A DNA stretch of 64,000 nt, taken from contig CM034129.1 of the NCBI GenBank assembly GCA_019914995.1, positions 4,601,725 to 4,665,724 on the forward strand, given 5' to 3'. The notes beneath the pieces were generated by a model, which was not told the DNA's origin, did not search any database, and saw only the letters and a program-made list of their open reading frames with translations. Made by a program: the position numbers and the translations under genes. Of this stretch, positions 1 to 11,411 are shown one piece after another; within the stretch, counting starts at the first letter, position 1; the number at the start of each line of letters is the position of its first letter. The stretch comes from Acanthochlamys bracteata. Taxonomy: Eukaryota > Streptophyta > Magnoliopsida > Pandanales > Velloziaceae.

Positions 1-161
1 GTATGCCAATTAGAGTTGCAAAAAACCTTAGAGTGTGCAATGATTGCCATACAGCTGCCAAGTTTATCTCCAAAATTGTAGGAAGGGAGATAGTTTTGAG
101 AGATGTGAGAAGGTTCCATCATTTTAAAGAAGGTTCTTGTTCTTGTGGGGACTATTGGTGA
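1..161 (+). CDS. 3' end of a PPR protein of the DYW class (partial)
   Basis: Only the last 52 codons are in the window; the frame opens at base 3 and stops with TGA at 159-161. The translation has the hallmarks of a DYW cytidine-deaminase-like domain: a CNDCH motif, a run ending in [18 protein letters not shown], and the exact terminal triplet Asp-Tyr-Trp before the stop. DYW PPR proteins are RNA-binding proteins that usually act in C-to-U editing or RNA processing in chloroplasts or mitochondria. The organelle and RNA target cannot be told because the PPR array and transit peptide lie upstream of the window. Confidence 0.93.
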   Translation, partial: MPIRVAKNLRVCNDCHTAAKFISKIVGREIVLRDVRRFHHFKEGSCSCGDYW

Positions 162-1212
162 AACTCATGGATGCCGGGCAAAGCCTTCATCCAAAATTTC
201 AGATGCTGATCTAATACGTCTTGCTTTGATCACCAATTTACGTAGATGATTCATCTTGATTGAATTTGTCGCTGGGAAGCTGCAGGTCTCATTTAAGGAG
301 TCAGTATAAGTGATTAGCTCCTCTACCTAGTTGCAAACTAAAGATTTGGGCTGCCTACACAAGATTGGACAAGCACATTGCGCTACATGGTGCCTGGGGA
401 TGGAAATTAGAAGAAATTAGTGAGTGTCGAATGAAAATGTCAATTGGACTTTAGAAATCATGATAAATTTAGCATATTATCTTGACTAGACCTCATTTGG
501 CATTTTGGTTTACCTGGACTAGGTGTTACTAGAGGTTTGGTTTCAAGAAGCAGCTTAATTTTCCTCCAACCATAGTTGGCAAGGAAGCTGTTTTCATGAT
601 GCTGGAATTCTGTCTGTAAGGAAACAACATTTTCAAAGTTTATTAAACTCAAGAACTGAGTTGGTATTAAACTCTTAGTACCTAGATCTGAAACATGACG
701 CAGCAGATCTCACCTAGGAAGGAACAGTTAAGTTAAAACGAACAGGTGCCTCCACATACTGCTAAGTTTCTTGGATGAGCTTAAAAGATTTTTTCATCCA
801 ATTGACGACTAATCATTCTATGAGGTAGTAAACATCCTTTTGCATCCTCTGATGTACCATCATAGCAGTTGGTTTCTACAGTTAATGCTTTTTAAGTTGA
901 AAATGATTAACTTGTGTAGTATCTAAATTTGGTTATCTGGTGGTACGAGTGTGGGTATAACACTCAAGATTATTTCTTCCTATCAAACCTGTTAGTTTGG
1001 AGTGCATTATGCTTACTCTCATTGTGATAGACCAGATGCTATGACACTGATTTTTTTGAAATCTCAAGATTGATTTTAATTATAAAATTAATTAAAAATT
1101 AATTATGAATTAGAATGGTATAATCGTTTAAATCAAGTTATTAAAGATCCTCATAGTAAATGAATGATCATACATATAGACAAATAGTAGCTATATTATC
1201 TCCGTCAATTTT
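162..1212. other. Intergenic region, no gene seen
   Basis: This is the 3' flank of the PPR gene followed by AT-rich DNA. Only short unsupported open frames occur, including a 64-codon minus-strand one at 458-652 with no recognisable domain. I see no RNA gene or transposon end here. Confidence 0.5.
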
Positions 1213-1537
1213 CTACCAGTAAAACTGTAATGGAATCTATTCATGTGCCAATTTCAAAAACATCTAATTTTGTTAACCATGTGCTTAAAAAGAATCTCCT
1301 TCGTAGTCATAACCAGAGTAACTTAAAACACTGCACAGACTTATAGAGATCAAGCAACATGGCCGACGCAACTCCTACCAGTAAAATCTGTAATGAAATC
1401 TAATCATGTACCAATTACAAAAATATCTAATTTTGTTAAACCATGTGCTTAAAAAGAATCTCCTTCGTAGTCAAAACCAGAATAATTTAAAACACTGCGC
1501 AGACTAGAGAGATCAAGCAATATGGTCGACGCAACTC
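1213..1537 (+). repeat. 163-bp tandem duplication covering the 5' region and first codons of the transporter gene
   Basis: Two adjacent copies, about 1213-1374 and 1375-1537, are roughly 90% identical by eye. Each begins CTACCAGTAAAA and ends with ATGG(C/T)CGACGCAACTC, so the duplicated unit includes the start codon and the first five codons of the gene that follows. The downstream copy supplies the real start at 1522; the upstream copy leaves a second start at 1359. Confidence 0.9.
1359..1403 (+). promoter_or_regulatory. Potential 14-codon upstream ORF created by the duplication
   Basis: The upstream copy of the duplicated unit keeps an ATG with A at -3 and G at +4, the same strong context as the main start. 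It encodes MADATPTSKICNEI and stops at TAA 1401-1403, 118 bases before the main ATG. If transcription begins upstream of 1359, ribosomes would meet this ORF first and it could lower translation of the transporter. If transcription begins inside the second copy it is irrelevant. The transcription start is unknown. Confidence 0.5.
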
Positions 1538-3081
1538 CGTTACTCTCCCACTCAAAGCTTCCTGGAGATAAACACGGTAGCTGTCCCTCGCTAGACGACG
1601 CCATCGAGCGGTACGTTGGTGCAACAGGTATTGCCCAGTTTCTACAAGCTTTGCTTGTCGCCTTAGCTTGGGCTTTCGATGCGCAGCAGACCTTCATCAG
1701 CGTTTTCACTGACGCGTCGCCGGCATGGCACTGCGTTGATGGAGACGACAGGCCCTGTTCGACAGTTGCAATTTCTTCTCCTTGTGGTTTGCCTTCTGGC
1801 TCTTGGGCATGGGATAATCCTGCTAAAACTTCTGTTATCTCCGAGTGGGAACTGCAGTGCGACGGTCCGGCGATTGTTGGCCTTCCCGCTTCGGCTTTCT
1901 TCGCCGGCTGTTTAGTTGGCGGGTTTCTTCTCTCGACACTAGCAGATACATGGGTAGGTCGCCGGACCATGCTCTTCCTCTCCTGCCTAACCATGTCGCT
2001 CACATCCTTGCTTACTATAGTCGCTACCAACATTTGGTTCTATGCTGCCGCAAGGTTTATCTGCGGGTTTGGTCGAGCGACAGTGGGCACCTGCGCTCTC
2101 GTGCTATCAACGGAACTAGTCGGAAAGAAATCGAGGGACAAAATCAGCATCGCAAGTTTCTTCTGCTTCACCTTGGGTTTCCTTTCTTTACCTGCCATTG
2201 CTTACATCAATCGAGACTCTTCATGGCGAACTCTCTATCTCTGGACATCAATCCCATCGTTCATCTACTCAATCATGGTTTTCTTTTTCATCCTGGAATC
2301 ACCGAGATGGCTTCTAGTAAAAGGCAGGAGAGAAGAAGCAATTCAGACATTAAAAGTCATCGCTACATCGAACGGAATGAGCACCGTCACATCAAGCTTC
2401 TCCGCACTTGCAGTGGTAGAAGAGAGCACTGATGCTTCAAACACAAATGTGTTCTCGGTCGTGAAAGTTTTATGGGAAAGAAACTGGGCGTTTCGGAGAC
2501 TGATTGCCGTTATGGTAGTAGCCTTCGGTGTTGGAACAGTTTACTATGGTATGCCGTTAGGCGTAGGCAGCTTGGGATCGAATCTATACATCAGCGTCAC
2601 CCTGAATGCCATCTCTGAGCTTCCGTCTTCAATGATCACGTTCTTTCTTGTCGGGCGAATGAATAGGAGAACTGCTGTGGTTGGGTTCACACTAGTTAGT
2701 GGAGTTTGTAGTGCACTGTGCGTAGTTTTAGAAACCGAGGGAATCAAGATGGCGGCGGAGGTGGCAGCGTTCTTCTGCGCATGTACGGCATTCAACGTTC
2801 TACTAATCTACAGCATCGAACTTTTCCCAACGTGTGTGAGAAACTCCGCTATCTCAATGGTTCGGCAAGCGTTGGTGCTCGGCGGCGTGTGGGCTCCCTT
2901 GCTGGTCGCTGCTGGTAGGAAAAAACGGTTTTTGTCGTTTGGTGTTTTCGGTTTCGTTATATCATGTTGCGGATTGTTCGCCGTTGGGTTGCCGGAGACG
3001 AGAGGAGTTGGAATCTGCGACACCATCGAGGAAGAAGAACACAGACAACGGCAGCACCAGAGACGTTCCATTCTTCCATGA
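1522..3081 (+). CDS. Organic cation/carnitine transporter-like MFS protein (OCT family)
   Basis: A 519-residue intronless ORF. It resembles the plant organic cation/carnitine transporters (SLC22-like, Arabidopsis OCT1-6), which move carnitine, polyamines or other organic cations across the plasma membrane or tonoplast. Visible features: an N-terminal tail, a first membrane segment near residues 36-55 with FDAQQTFISVFTD, a long Cys-containing extracytosolic loop (about 65-110), an MFS motif A variant (ADTWVGRRTML, near 141), the SLC22-type signature ESPRWLLVKGRREEA near 255-270, and about twelve hydrophobic segments. Length is normal for the family (about 500-540). The start at 1522 is chosen because family proteins begin with a short acidic/Ser tail just like this; the duplicated ATG at 1359 is closed off by a stop. 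The closest Arabidopsis relative is probably OCT2/OCT3, but I cannot fix orthology. Confidence 0.9.
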   Translation: MVDATPLLSHSKLPGDKHGSCPSLDDAIERYVGATGIAQFLQALLVALAWAFDAQQTFISVFTDASPAWHCVDGDDRPCSTVAISSPCGLPSGSWAWDNPAKTSVISEWELQCDGPAIVGLPASAFFAGCLVGGFLLSTLADTWVGRRTMLFLSCLTMSLTSLLTIVATNIWFYAAARFICGFGRATVGTCALVLSTELVGKKSRDKISIASFFCFTLGFLSLPAIAYINRDSSWRTLYLWTSIPSFIYSIMVFFFILESPRWLLVKGRREEAIQTLKVIATSNGMSTVTSSFSALAVVEESTDASNTNVFSVVKVLWERNWAFRRLIAVMVVAFGVGTVYYGMPLGVGSLGSNLYISVTLNAISELPSSMITFFLVGRMNRRTAVVGFTLVSGVCSALCVVLETEGIKMAAEVAAFFCACTAFNVLLIYSIELFPTCVRNSAISMVRQALVLGGVWAPLLVAAGRKKRFLSFGVFGFVISCCGLFAVGLPETRGVGICDTIEEEEHRQRQHQRRSILP

Positions 3082-4180
3082 TTGGCTGATGCAAAAATTT
3101 GTCATAAAAAACAAATGCTGGAATTACAGACTTCTTAACTATTAACGCAGCAAAACAAATGCATTACCAGAAAAAAGACTGAAGTGAAAACAAGATTCAA
3201 CTCAGCGCGTTTGCTTAGATTAAGATTTGAAGAGATGTTGAAATTTTCTTTTGGCATGTAGCAGCCACGTCTGAAAGAGATTGGTTGCCGTTGCGGTAAT
3301 GAGCTGTGCTGATATTATTATTGTTATTATTATCATATGCATTTTTGTTAGATAATATGTTATGATAAGCGTAGATCGATGCTGATCCGGATGAGAAAGT
3401 CCTGGGATAATTACGGGCTGTGTTCTGTTGTTTGTATGTTGAGAAGTTTGGAAATTGGAAACTATGGATTCTTGCATGCGTACCCAGTTGGCGCATCCAT
3501 GGTATGCATTCGATTTACAGATCAGATTAGGTATATAAATAGCTGGGTGTGAGAAATTATTAAATAACCCCAAGTACATTAGTTTAAACATTTCACTAAT
3601 TAGATTTCTAGAACATTAATTTAAATATTTTCAGAGCTACCTATTCATTTCATCGCTGGGTGCATGCCTAATTGGTGTCTGATGAGACTTATTCCGGATG
3701 GCTGGCTAGGATAAAAATCACTATTCTTAGTCACAAAATGAAACCAAAATTGGTGCCTTAACATATAATAGATAGTGTTAAAATTATATCTATACAACTA
3801 CACATTTTGTTACGCTTTTGCTTATGGCGTTGTTTGAAAACAAAATAATAAATAAATTAGTAAGAGTAAAAAATTAAATCTCTTTGGATAGAAAATGAAA
3901 TATGAGTAATAAAGATAAACCTATGATAAGAAATTCGAATATAATTTTTTAATATAGTTTTATATATAATTTAAAAAATTAATTATTTTGATATAAATTT
4001 GATCTTATGGTAAAATCTACAAATTAAGTTTTATAGTAAAATCAATTGAAAGTAAAGTATATACAAATTATAAGTTCTTATAATAAAATTCAATATGTGT
4101 TAATTTTAACAGATTTAAAAAAAAAATATTACTATAAATAAGATAATTATTGACTGATGAGAGCAGTCCGTATGCGAAAA
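3082..4180. other. 3' flank of the transporter gene and AT-rich spacer
   Basis: No gene is supported. Two overlapping minus-strand open frames (3215-3496 and 3220-3591) have no recognisable domain and lie where the transporter 3' UTR is expected. From about 3800 the DNA becomes very AT-rich. Confidence 0.4.
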
Positions 4181-5020
4181 GAATCGGTCGCTAAACATAA
4201 CTATTGACTATAGGAACGAATTTTCACACTAAAAAAATTGGTCAATCTATCAGGAACTAACATTCTTCACTTATAAATACATATCCATTCCAACATTCAG
4301 TCAATATGGGACTATTAAAAAGCGTGGACTGTTAAGCCCACCAAGACAGAGTTCACGTGGCCCAACCTAAGGTAAATTGTTGGCCTACCTCTAATTTAAC
4401 TACTCCATTTTTCACTCAGGATTCATCAAACCCTACAAGCTACTATCGACTAATAAAGTTTCAGTTGGTACTCGATCGGTAACAATCGATCGCTAAATAC
4501 ATTTTGTCTGTAGGATCGGATCCCTACACTAAAAAGATTGGCCAACTTATTAGAAACTAGCATTCTTCACTTATAAGCACATATCTATTCCAACATCTAG
4601 CTAATATGGATCTATTAAAAGACGTGAACTGTTAAGCCCACCAAGATAGGGTTCATTTGACTCAACCTAAGGCGAAATGCTGAACCACTTTCAAATTAGC
4701 TAGCCTATTTTTTATTCAGAATTTGTGAAATCCTACACGCAACTAATTCGAACCACAATCTCTCCCTCAACAATATGCTGGATGGCTTCACCTCTCCCCC
4801 CCGCCAGACTCTAAAATCAAATATAGAATCGGGTCCTCACACTAAAAAATTTGACCAATCTATTAACGATTAGCATTCCTCACTTATAAACACGTATTCA
4901 TTTTAGCACCCAGTTAACGTGAGACTATTAAAGAGCTTGGTCTGTTAAGCTCATCAAATTAGAATTCACTTGGCCTAATCCAAAATGAGTTGCTGGCCCA
5001 CTTCCGAATTAGCTAGTTCG
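4181..5020. repeat. Three diverged tandem copies of a ~300-bp repeat
   Basis: Copies start near 4181, 4473 and 4815. Anchors repeat in order in each: a CACTAAAAA block, CATTCTTCACTTATAA (4261, 4561 and, diverged, 4874), a near-invariant ACTATTAAA block, then CTGTTAAGCCCACCAAGA and a CCTAA block. Spacing is about 300 and 313 bp. Copies are perhaps 70-80% alike and show no ORF. They could be satellite-like repeats or stacked remnants of a transposon terminus; I cannot name the family. Confidence 0.75.
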
Positions 5021-7196
5021 TACCTAGCCTAATTTGGAGATCCAATAATTTTGTTTGAATAAATTCGGTCGATCGAAAACTGATCGGAATTTGCTAAAGT
5101 CAAACCTAAATTTAATTTAAATGGATTGGTTTCCGGTTGAGTTTGCAAGTCGAGTTATATATTGTCATTTTTAACATTTAAGACAAAAGTTCTTCTTACA
5201 GAACTCCGAAGTTTAAAATACTTGCCCATTTTATCAGCAAGAATTTATATTAAAGTGATATCAATTAAAATGCACAAATATAACATAGCATTAGAGGGAT
5301 CATCGGAGGTGTTTATGGCACAACTTTTTATTTCATAAAAATATCACGTCTCATAATAAATATTTGACAGATTAAAATTTTCTTTTTTGAAATATAGAAA
5401 TTACATGTGAATTTATGCGTACAGTCTTTATATAGATAATTATTTTTTTTTAGGTCAAAAAAATCACACTCATTTTAAAAAAATTTAAAATAAATTTTAT
5501 TTAAGAAAACTCTTTATTTTAATCACATGCAAATCGTCTCCTAGATCTTTCCTTATTAGCTTTACTTGTAAAATAATAACATGAGAATGGAACCTTTATA
5601 ATCCCGAGAGAATTTGTTTTCACCTACCAAGAATGTCTTGAATTGAGGTATTCTCAATCATCTGATCAATCAATATATTGATTATGTTAAAAGCTAGCAG
5701 TTTCTTAATATTAAGCTACAGATATCATGTATTCTATCTGTCTAAGTAATAATTAAAGCTTTCTGTATAGTTTGTTAGCATTGGCAACGTAGAGCATTAA
5801 CAACATTATCAAATTCTGGTGAGTGATGTCTACTGCCTAACGTTTCCAACTTAATACTAACTTAGCTTCCAAGACCATGCATATCACGTACAGAGACTTA
5901 AAAACAAACAGGCACTTAAACTCGTCGTTGAGCGATCACCGCCGAGGGTCCGGAACTTAACCTTGAAGGGAACCGAATGGCTTCATTGGCCCTTTGATGT
6001 CACCCCTTCACCAGCACCCACACAAACAACACTAACACAAAACTGCCATGAAAACAGATATCATTATATGCTTGGGTCCCTTTTGCTGCAAGTTTTTTAA
6101 AAGATGAATATTAAAATAAAATTTTTTTAGAATAAATATTATTAAAATCTTAGTTTTAAAAATAAGTTTTTATTTTTACCAAAAAATAACAATATTATTT
6201 TATAACGTAAAATATTTTTATATTTTTTAAATTTTTAAATAAAATTTATAAATTATTATAAAAATTTTATTAAAAAATATAAAATAAAATGAAGGAGTGA
6301 AAATATCTCATTAAGCAACGCCAAATGATCCCAAAAATAATGTTTAGCTGATGTCAATTTTCATGTCCCAAGTGGTGAAGTGGAGTTTCATAGGAATTTG
6401 CTTGTAGATTTCTTTCCTGCATTTGGTTTTTGACACTTCACAAGAAGATTTTTCAAGAAAATGATTCAGTTCTCATTTTTCTGATAAGAAGCTGCTAGCT
6501 AGTTCAAGCACGCGGACATTGGAGTTTCACATAAACTATTAAACCGAATCACGAGCAACTTGAGCGGTCGATGTCAGGTCTATTTCAAAGTAAATATCAC
6601 ATAAACAACTTCGCCAAAAATTAATAATCAATTAACACCTTGAGACCAAAATCAGTTCTCTCAAAGATAGATTCACAAAGACAAGTTCGCTGCTTTTGGT
6701 GTATCTAGCTCTTCGAAACCATGAGGCTTATGTCATACGCCTTGCTTTTTGAGTTGCAGTGAAAATAATGCTTTTAAATTTGATATAGAATCCCAAAAGC
6801 TAAAGCACTGGATTAGTGTGATTATGATATAACCAATATGGTATGATGTTGCCTCAAAGAAGAAGGCATGGTGAGATAAAGCAAGTAAAGTGGAACATGA
6901 ATAAAGCAACTAAGGAGGAAACAAACATAGTTCCGAAGGCCCACAGACATCAGCAAAATCAACCTTATAACATGTCTTATTCTCTGCTGTTGGGGCAGAT
7001 GTGGTGTCCCTTTTGTCTCTTGTTCTAAAGCAAAACCCATCCGTTACCTCTCTCTTCTCCCCCGCCTCCCCACTTCTGTTGTGCACAACAAGCACTGAAC
7101 AACCTCTTTCAAACCCTCCCTGTTTCAATCTCACTACTTGAAAAAATCTTCATTCCTTGTGGTTTTTCAACGCATTTCTTTTCATTTGAATTTGTC
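5021..7196. other. AT-rich intergenic region and upstream flank of the DUF620 gene
   Basis: No protein gene is supported. Short opposing frames at 6822-7134 are unsupported shadows. The last few hundred bases, CT-rich before 7197, are the likely promoter and 5' UTR of the next gene. A possible AT-rich MITE lies at 6073-6334. Confidence 0.4.
6073..6334. repeat. Possible AT-rich MITE with imperfect terminal inverted repeats
   Basis: The left end TGGGTCCCTTTTGCTGC and the reverse complement of the right end, TGGGATCATTTGGCGTTGC, match imperfectly and bracket a low-complexity AT-rich core. The end sequence GGGATCATTTGGC resembles common plant MITE termini. No clean target-site duplication could be assigned, so the call is tentative. 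Confidence 0.35.
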
Positions 7197-8931
7197 ATGG
7201 GTAGGAGAGATGGAAGGAAACGCTCGGTTTTAGGAGTTCAGCCACTGACTCCATTAATGGAAAGTCCAAGCAGTGAAGCACAAGAAGAGCAGGGAAAGAA
7301 AGAGAATTCATCATCATGGAAGTTGATCCGAAATCTGGTCCGAAATGGAAGTTTTAAACGAGGCCATTTCGACATGTCTTCTCTTAATAGTAAGAGTAGA
7401 AGCAAAAGAAGAGACCTAAAGCTGCTTCTGGGTGTTCTTGGTTGCCCTCTTGCACCAATTTCGCTGCCATCAGAGCCAACTCACCCTTTATCCTTCAGAG
7501 ACTCTTCAACCGTATGCAACCATCAGACGAACTTACTATTCTTTTACCAAAGGCATTCTAAAGATGATTCTGACTTCTGTGTAATCGTAACAATTCCTGT
7601 TATATAATTGTGCAGGAGGCCTCTTCTGCTAGGTACATTGTGTACCAGTATTTTGTTGCAACAGGGTTTGCGAAACTGCAAAAGAATGTAAAGAGCATGT
7701 ACGCAACAGGGACGGTCAAGATGGTGTGCTACGAGAAAGACGGTCGATTCAAAAGCAATGCAAGGATGGCAGACGGAGGATCCAAAGGGTCAAGTGAGAG
7801 CGTGGGTGCTTTGTTTTGTGGCAAATGGTGCCAGAGATGTGGCTGGTGGAGCTGGTGGTTGCTGGCTGCAAGGTTGTAGCAGGGAGCAATGGCAGGATCG
7901 TGTGGCGTCATGTGCCCTGGCTTGGTACACATGCTGCAAAAGGTCCACTGCGTCCACTTCGGCGCAGCATTCAGGTACAATTCACATTGTTAATACCATA
8001 AAGAAGCACGCGAAATGAACATCTATCAGAAGAATAGATCTTAGAATCCCTCCTAAAGTCCAACTTAGCACGCCTGTTCTTTTGAAATCCACTAGCTCAT
8101 ATTCAGCAGCCATTCTGAGAGGTACATCTCACTACATCTCTACGGTATACTAAGGATGACTTTACAGAAAATCGCATAGTATATCTGCTATTAGAAACCA
8201 ATATGAACAAAGCAATAACTTTTACTAAGCTGTACCATATACATTTCTAATTAGAATATCAGGGGCTATTTAATAGAATTTGATAGACATAGAAGCCAGT
8301 AACTAAATGAGTTACAGCCTTGCAATAACAACTTAAATTCTATCTATAACAACAGAATATATCTACCTAAACCTGTTGACTATATAGGCTAAAACAGAAA
8401 TACATCTCTTCTTACATACCTTGGTTCCACACCCGGCTGCAGGGATTAGATCCGCAAAGCACCGCAAGCATGTTCAGTGAAGCACAGTGCCTAGGTGAGA
8501 AACGGATTGGAGAAGAAGACTGCTTCATGCTAAAAGTTTCTGCAGACAGAGCTTCTGTAACAGAGAGAACTGAGGGGCCAGCTGAAGTGATCAGGCATGT
8601 TATGTATGGTTACTTCAGCCAAAGGAGCGGCTTGCTTGTGTTCATGGAGGACTCGGTTCTGGCAAGAGTTCAGTTGCCAGGTTCTGCAACTGTTTACTGG
8701 GAAACAACCATTGGAACCAGCATCGATGATTATAGAGAAGTTGATGATGTTCTCATAGCTCATCAGGGAAAATCAAATGCCACCATCTTCCGTTTTGGCG
8801 AGTCATCCATGCATCACAGAAGGACTAGAATGGAGGAAATCTGGAGGATTGATGATGTCGTGTTCAATGTTCATGGACTCTCTATGGATTGCTTCATACC
8901 ACCAACTGAGGTTCTGAATGCCATCGACTAA
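7197..8931 (+). CDS. DUF620-family protein, three exons, frameshifted in exon 2
   Basis: Exons 7197-7511, 7616-7974 and 8443-8931 join at GT..AG sites in matching phase and give about 387 residues of a plant DUF620 protein (function unknown; typical length 400-460). Family landmarks: LTPLMESPS near the N-terminus; KRRDLKLLLGVLGCPLAP in exon 1; SARYIVYQYFVATG, FVLWQMVPEMWLVELVV and WRHVPWLGTHAAKGPLRP in exon 2; LGEKRIGEEDCFMLKV, GPAEVIRHVMYGYFSQ and FNVHGLSMDCFIPP in exon 3. Exon 2 changes frame near 7795-7805: the upstream half reads one frame through SSES, and the downstream half resumes at GCFVLWQM one frame over, with a TGA closing that frame just upstream. No intron fits in the gap; a single missing base (probably a G) explains it. 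It may be a real loss of function or a sequence error. Confidence 0.85.
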
Positions 8932-10430
8932 ATCTGATTCCAGCTTCTCATACACAAGCAGAACCCAGACAAAGAAGAGCGGATAGTTGAGTTCCACCAG
9001 TTGGACTCTGATAGGTCACAAGTATCAAATATATTGCTTCACTCATACATAAGAAGTTTGGTGTACATAAGTTTCTTCCCCCTAGAAAAGTTGCACGGTA
9101 AGTATGCCTCTATTAGTCTAATAGATTGGATGTGTACTACTTTCAAAGAAACTAAGGGCACATTTCCTAAAATTTCTTGTCCTCAGCTTCTAGCATTTAG
9201 CTTCTGTCAATCCATAAGAGGTTTTCAGATATCCAACTTCTCAACCATTCTCAAGACAAACCTTTTACAATACCTCATTTACCTCAAAAATGTCATCTCA
9301 TACTTTCATGAGGTCGACACACTACAAACTACACAATAGAACCCAAAAATCAAGCTAGTTCCTCTTCAAGGGCGCAAAATACAGTTTAACTATCTTAGTT
9401 CACATCCAACCACAGGAGCTCTTTAAAATGCAATCAAATTTGCAATCTGATGTGGTTTTCCCCATGACAGTATCAAAATATGCACTTTCACTAACACATC
9501 AATTACAACTACAACAAGAAGATTATACCCTTCTAAACTTGAAGTATCAACTCCAAAACTCTCAAGGATACAGCTCTCACGAGCTTTCATAACTTGCAGA
9601 CTATCAAGTTCAATGACATTGCTCGTTCCCAAATCAGGTGAAGACCTGAGGAAAGATTCACCAATAGGCTATCGATTAGAGAAAAGGTTTTGTTGTCCTT
9701 ATAGAAGTTCTGAAAGGCATGACACAATTTGGATTCCCTCGAAATAGATTTCAAAGGAACTCAATGAATTGCAAAGTGCTCATAAATTCAATTCAACTGT
9801 TCTATCCCATACATATAACATGTGCGTATTCATGCGAAAGTATTCTATTAAAACCTCCCCAGGAAGCCCATAAGACATATGAGAAATCTCAAGCAGAATT
9901 TCCAAAGCGATACTTTGACAGGTTTGTGTGGCAAAACTTCTCGACACAGCCACAGATGATAGTAGCAGAAGGCATAAAAAAGCAAGTCATTAAACTAAAG
10001 CGGAATACATTCTACTACAGCAATTCTATCTGCCGAATTGATTTGTATTCTCCAACAAGATTGATGGGAAAGAAAAAATAGCCAACAACTTAGACCACCA
10101 AACCAATCACGCTAAAAGGATAGACAGTTTAATGGCTTTCAAAACACTATGTATGTGAATAAGATAGTAGTTCAGATTCACATCAGCATACATATATTAT
10201 TTCCAATATAGGTACTATTACCCATGCATGTCATGTATCTGTGAGAAGACACAGAAGAAGAAAATAAATGTTTACACTCGCTCAACTTCCTTCATGCTAT
10301 ATTACCCATTATTCTGCAGAATCTAACAAGTAGAGGTCAATTAAAGTAATCTACTTACACTACACATTTCACTAGGTATTGAAGAGAGAGTCACATGTGA
10401 TTCACCTTACCTAGAACAAAGGATTCAAGC
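8932..10430. other. Spacer between the DUF620 gene and the 3' end of the next gene, no gene seen
   Basis: Open frames at 9001-9339 (+), 9423-9632 (-) and 9719-10081 (+) have no recognisable domains, repeats or splice partners. The region probably contains the 3' UTRs of the two convergent genes. Confidence 0.4.
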
Positions 10431-11411
10431 TCATAAGCTCTCCATGTTGTCCATGCTATCCATGCTCTCCATCTGTATGGAACTCTTAAGCAGCACATAT
10501 TCTCCAAGGTAACCCCCAAGGTGTTCATAAAGCGCACTACGGTCAATTGACTGGTGGTGGAAACTCTTGCATACGTAGTAGAACACGCTCTGCACCAACA
10601 ATCCCACCAAATTAACAAGAACAAGGAGAATAACCAGTACAGCTCCAGAGAACACTCGACCAGTTGGTCCAAAACCAAAGCTGCCTTCTTCATGCGGATT
10701 CTTGACGACCATAGCTCGAAAAGCCCACCCAAGCGCTCCGCAAGCGCCAAGGTAGATAGTAATCAGCGTAGCAGCCATGCGCAACCGACCATGGAGCAGA
10801 TGAAAGCTTTTCCGCATTGCCACAAGGCCATAAACAGGTTCCAGCACAGTAATAACACTAGCCAGATGCCATAAAGCAGAAATTCCTACATGAACTGCTA
10901 GAAAAGCAACAACAACGACAGTAAGCCCAAGCACAAACCCAACCGAATTATCATTGGCGATAAGCAACAGAATCACAATCGATAACAAAAAAGTGAGATT
11001 GTACAACAGCATCAGAAGTGAAACCCAAAGGAAAGTCCGAAAGAGTCGCGGAAAAATCGGTAAAATCGCGCTCAACGACGATCGAAAAGTGACCGGCTTT
11101 GACGCGTAAAGAGAAGCGACGGAAAAAACAACGGCGGCAGTGGAGAACAGAGAGAAAGTGAAGAGAAAGAGAAGGTAAGCGAACTGAAGAGTGAAGAGTT
11201 TCGCCCACTGTGAAGCAGAAGAAGAGTTCTGAAGATGGCGAAGGATTGGGTGAGTGATTAGTGTGTGAGCGAGGATTGCGAACGAGAGAGGGAAGATTAG
11301 AGAGATCGTGATAAGTACGAATGTCCGCGGTGCTGCCCGTGGGATTCGGATTGATTCTTTAACCACGTCGCTGACGCTGAGCGCTTGTAGTTCTTCTAGC
11401 TGGAAATCCAT
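10431..11411 (-). CDS. Plant multi-pass membrane protein of unknown function
   Basis: A 326-residue intronless ORF starting MDFQLEELQALSVSDVVKES. It resembles a plant-specific family of predicted membrane proteins (Arabidopsis At5g44860/At4g19950 type), with no established biochemical role. About six hydrophobic segments are visible: near 29-52, 70-98, 120-150, 155-180, 210-232 and 256-285. They are separated by short loops carrying family-like pieces such as SVASLYASKPVTFRSSLSAI and EPVYGLVAMRKSFHLLHGR. The tail is soluble and ends in repeated Met-(Glu/Asp)-Ser units. No signal peptide or catalytic motif is seen. The gene is divergent from the GeBP-like gene at 11869, sharing a 457-bp intergenic region. 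Confidence 0.8.
   Translation of the reverse strand: MDFQLEELQALSVSDVVKESIRIPRAAPRTFVLITISLIFPLSFAILAHTLITHPILRHLQNSSSASQWAKLFTLQFAYLLFLFTFSLFSTAAVVFSVASLYASKPVTFRSSLSAILPIFPRLFRTFLWVSLLMLLYNLTFLLSIVILLLIANDNSVGFVLGLTVVVVAFLAVHVGISALWHLASVITVLEPVYGLVAMRKSFHLLHGRLRMAATLITIYLGACGALGWAFRAMVVKNPHEEGSFGFGPTGRVFSGAVLVILLVLVNLVGLLVQSVFYYVCKSFHHQSIDRSALYEHLGGYLGEYVLLKSSIQMESMDSMDNMESL

Noticed and set aside
3215-3591. Minus-strand ORFs of 93 and 123 codons
   Set aside because: They lie in the expected 3' UTR of the transporter gene, overlap each other in different frames and show no domain.
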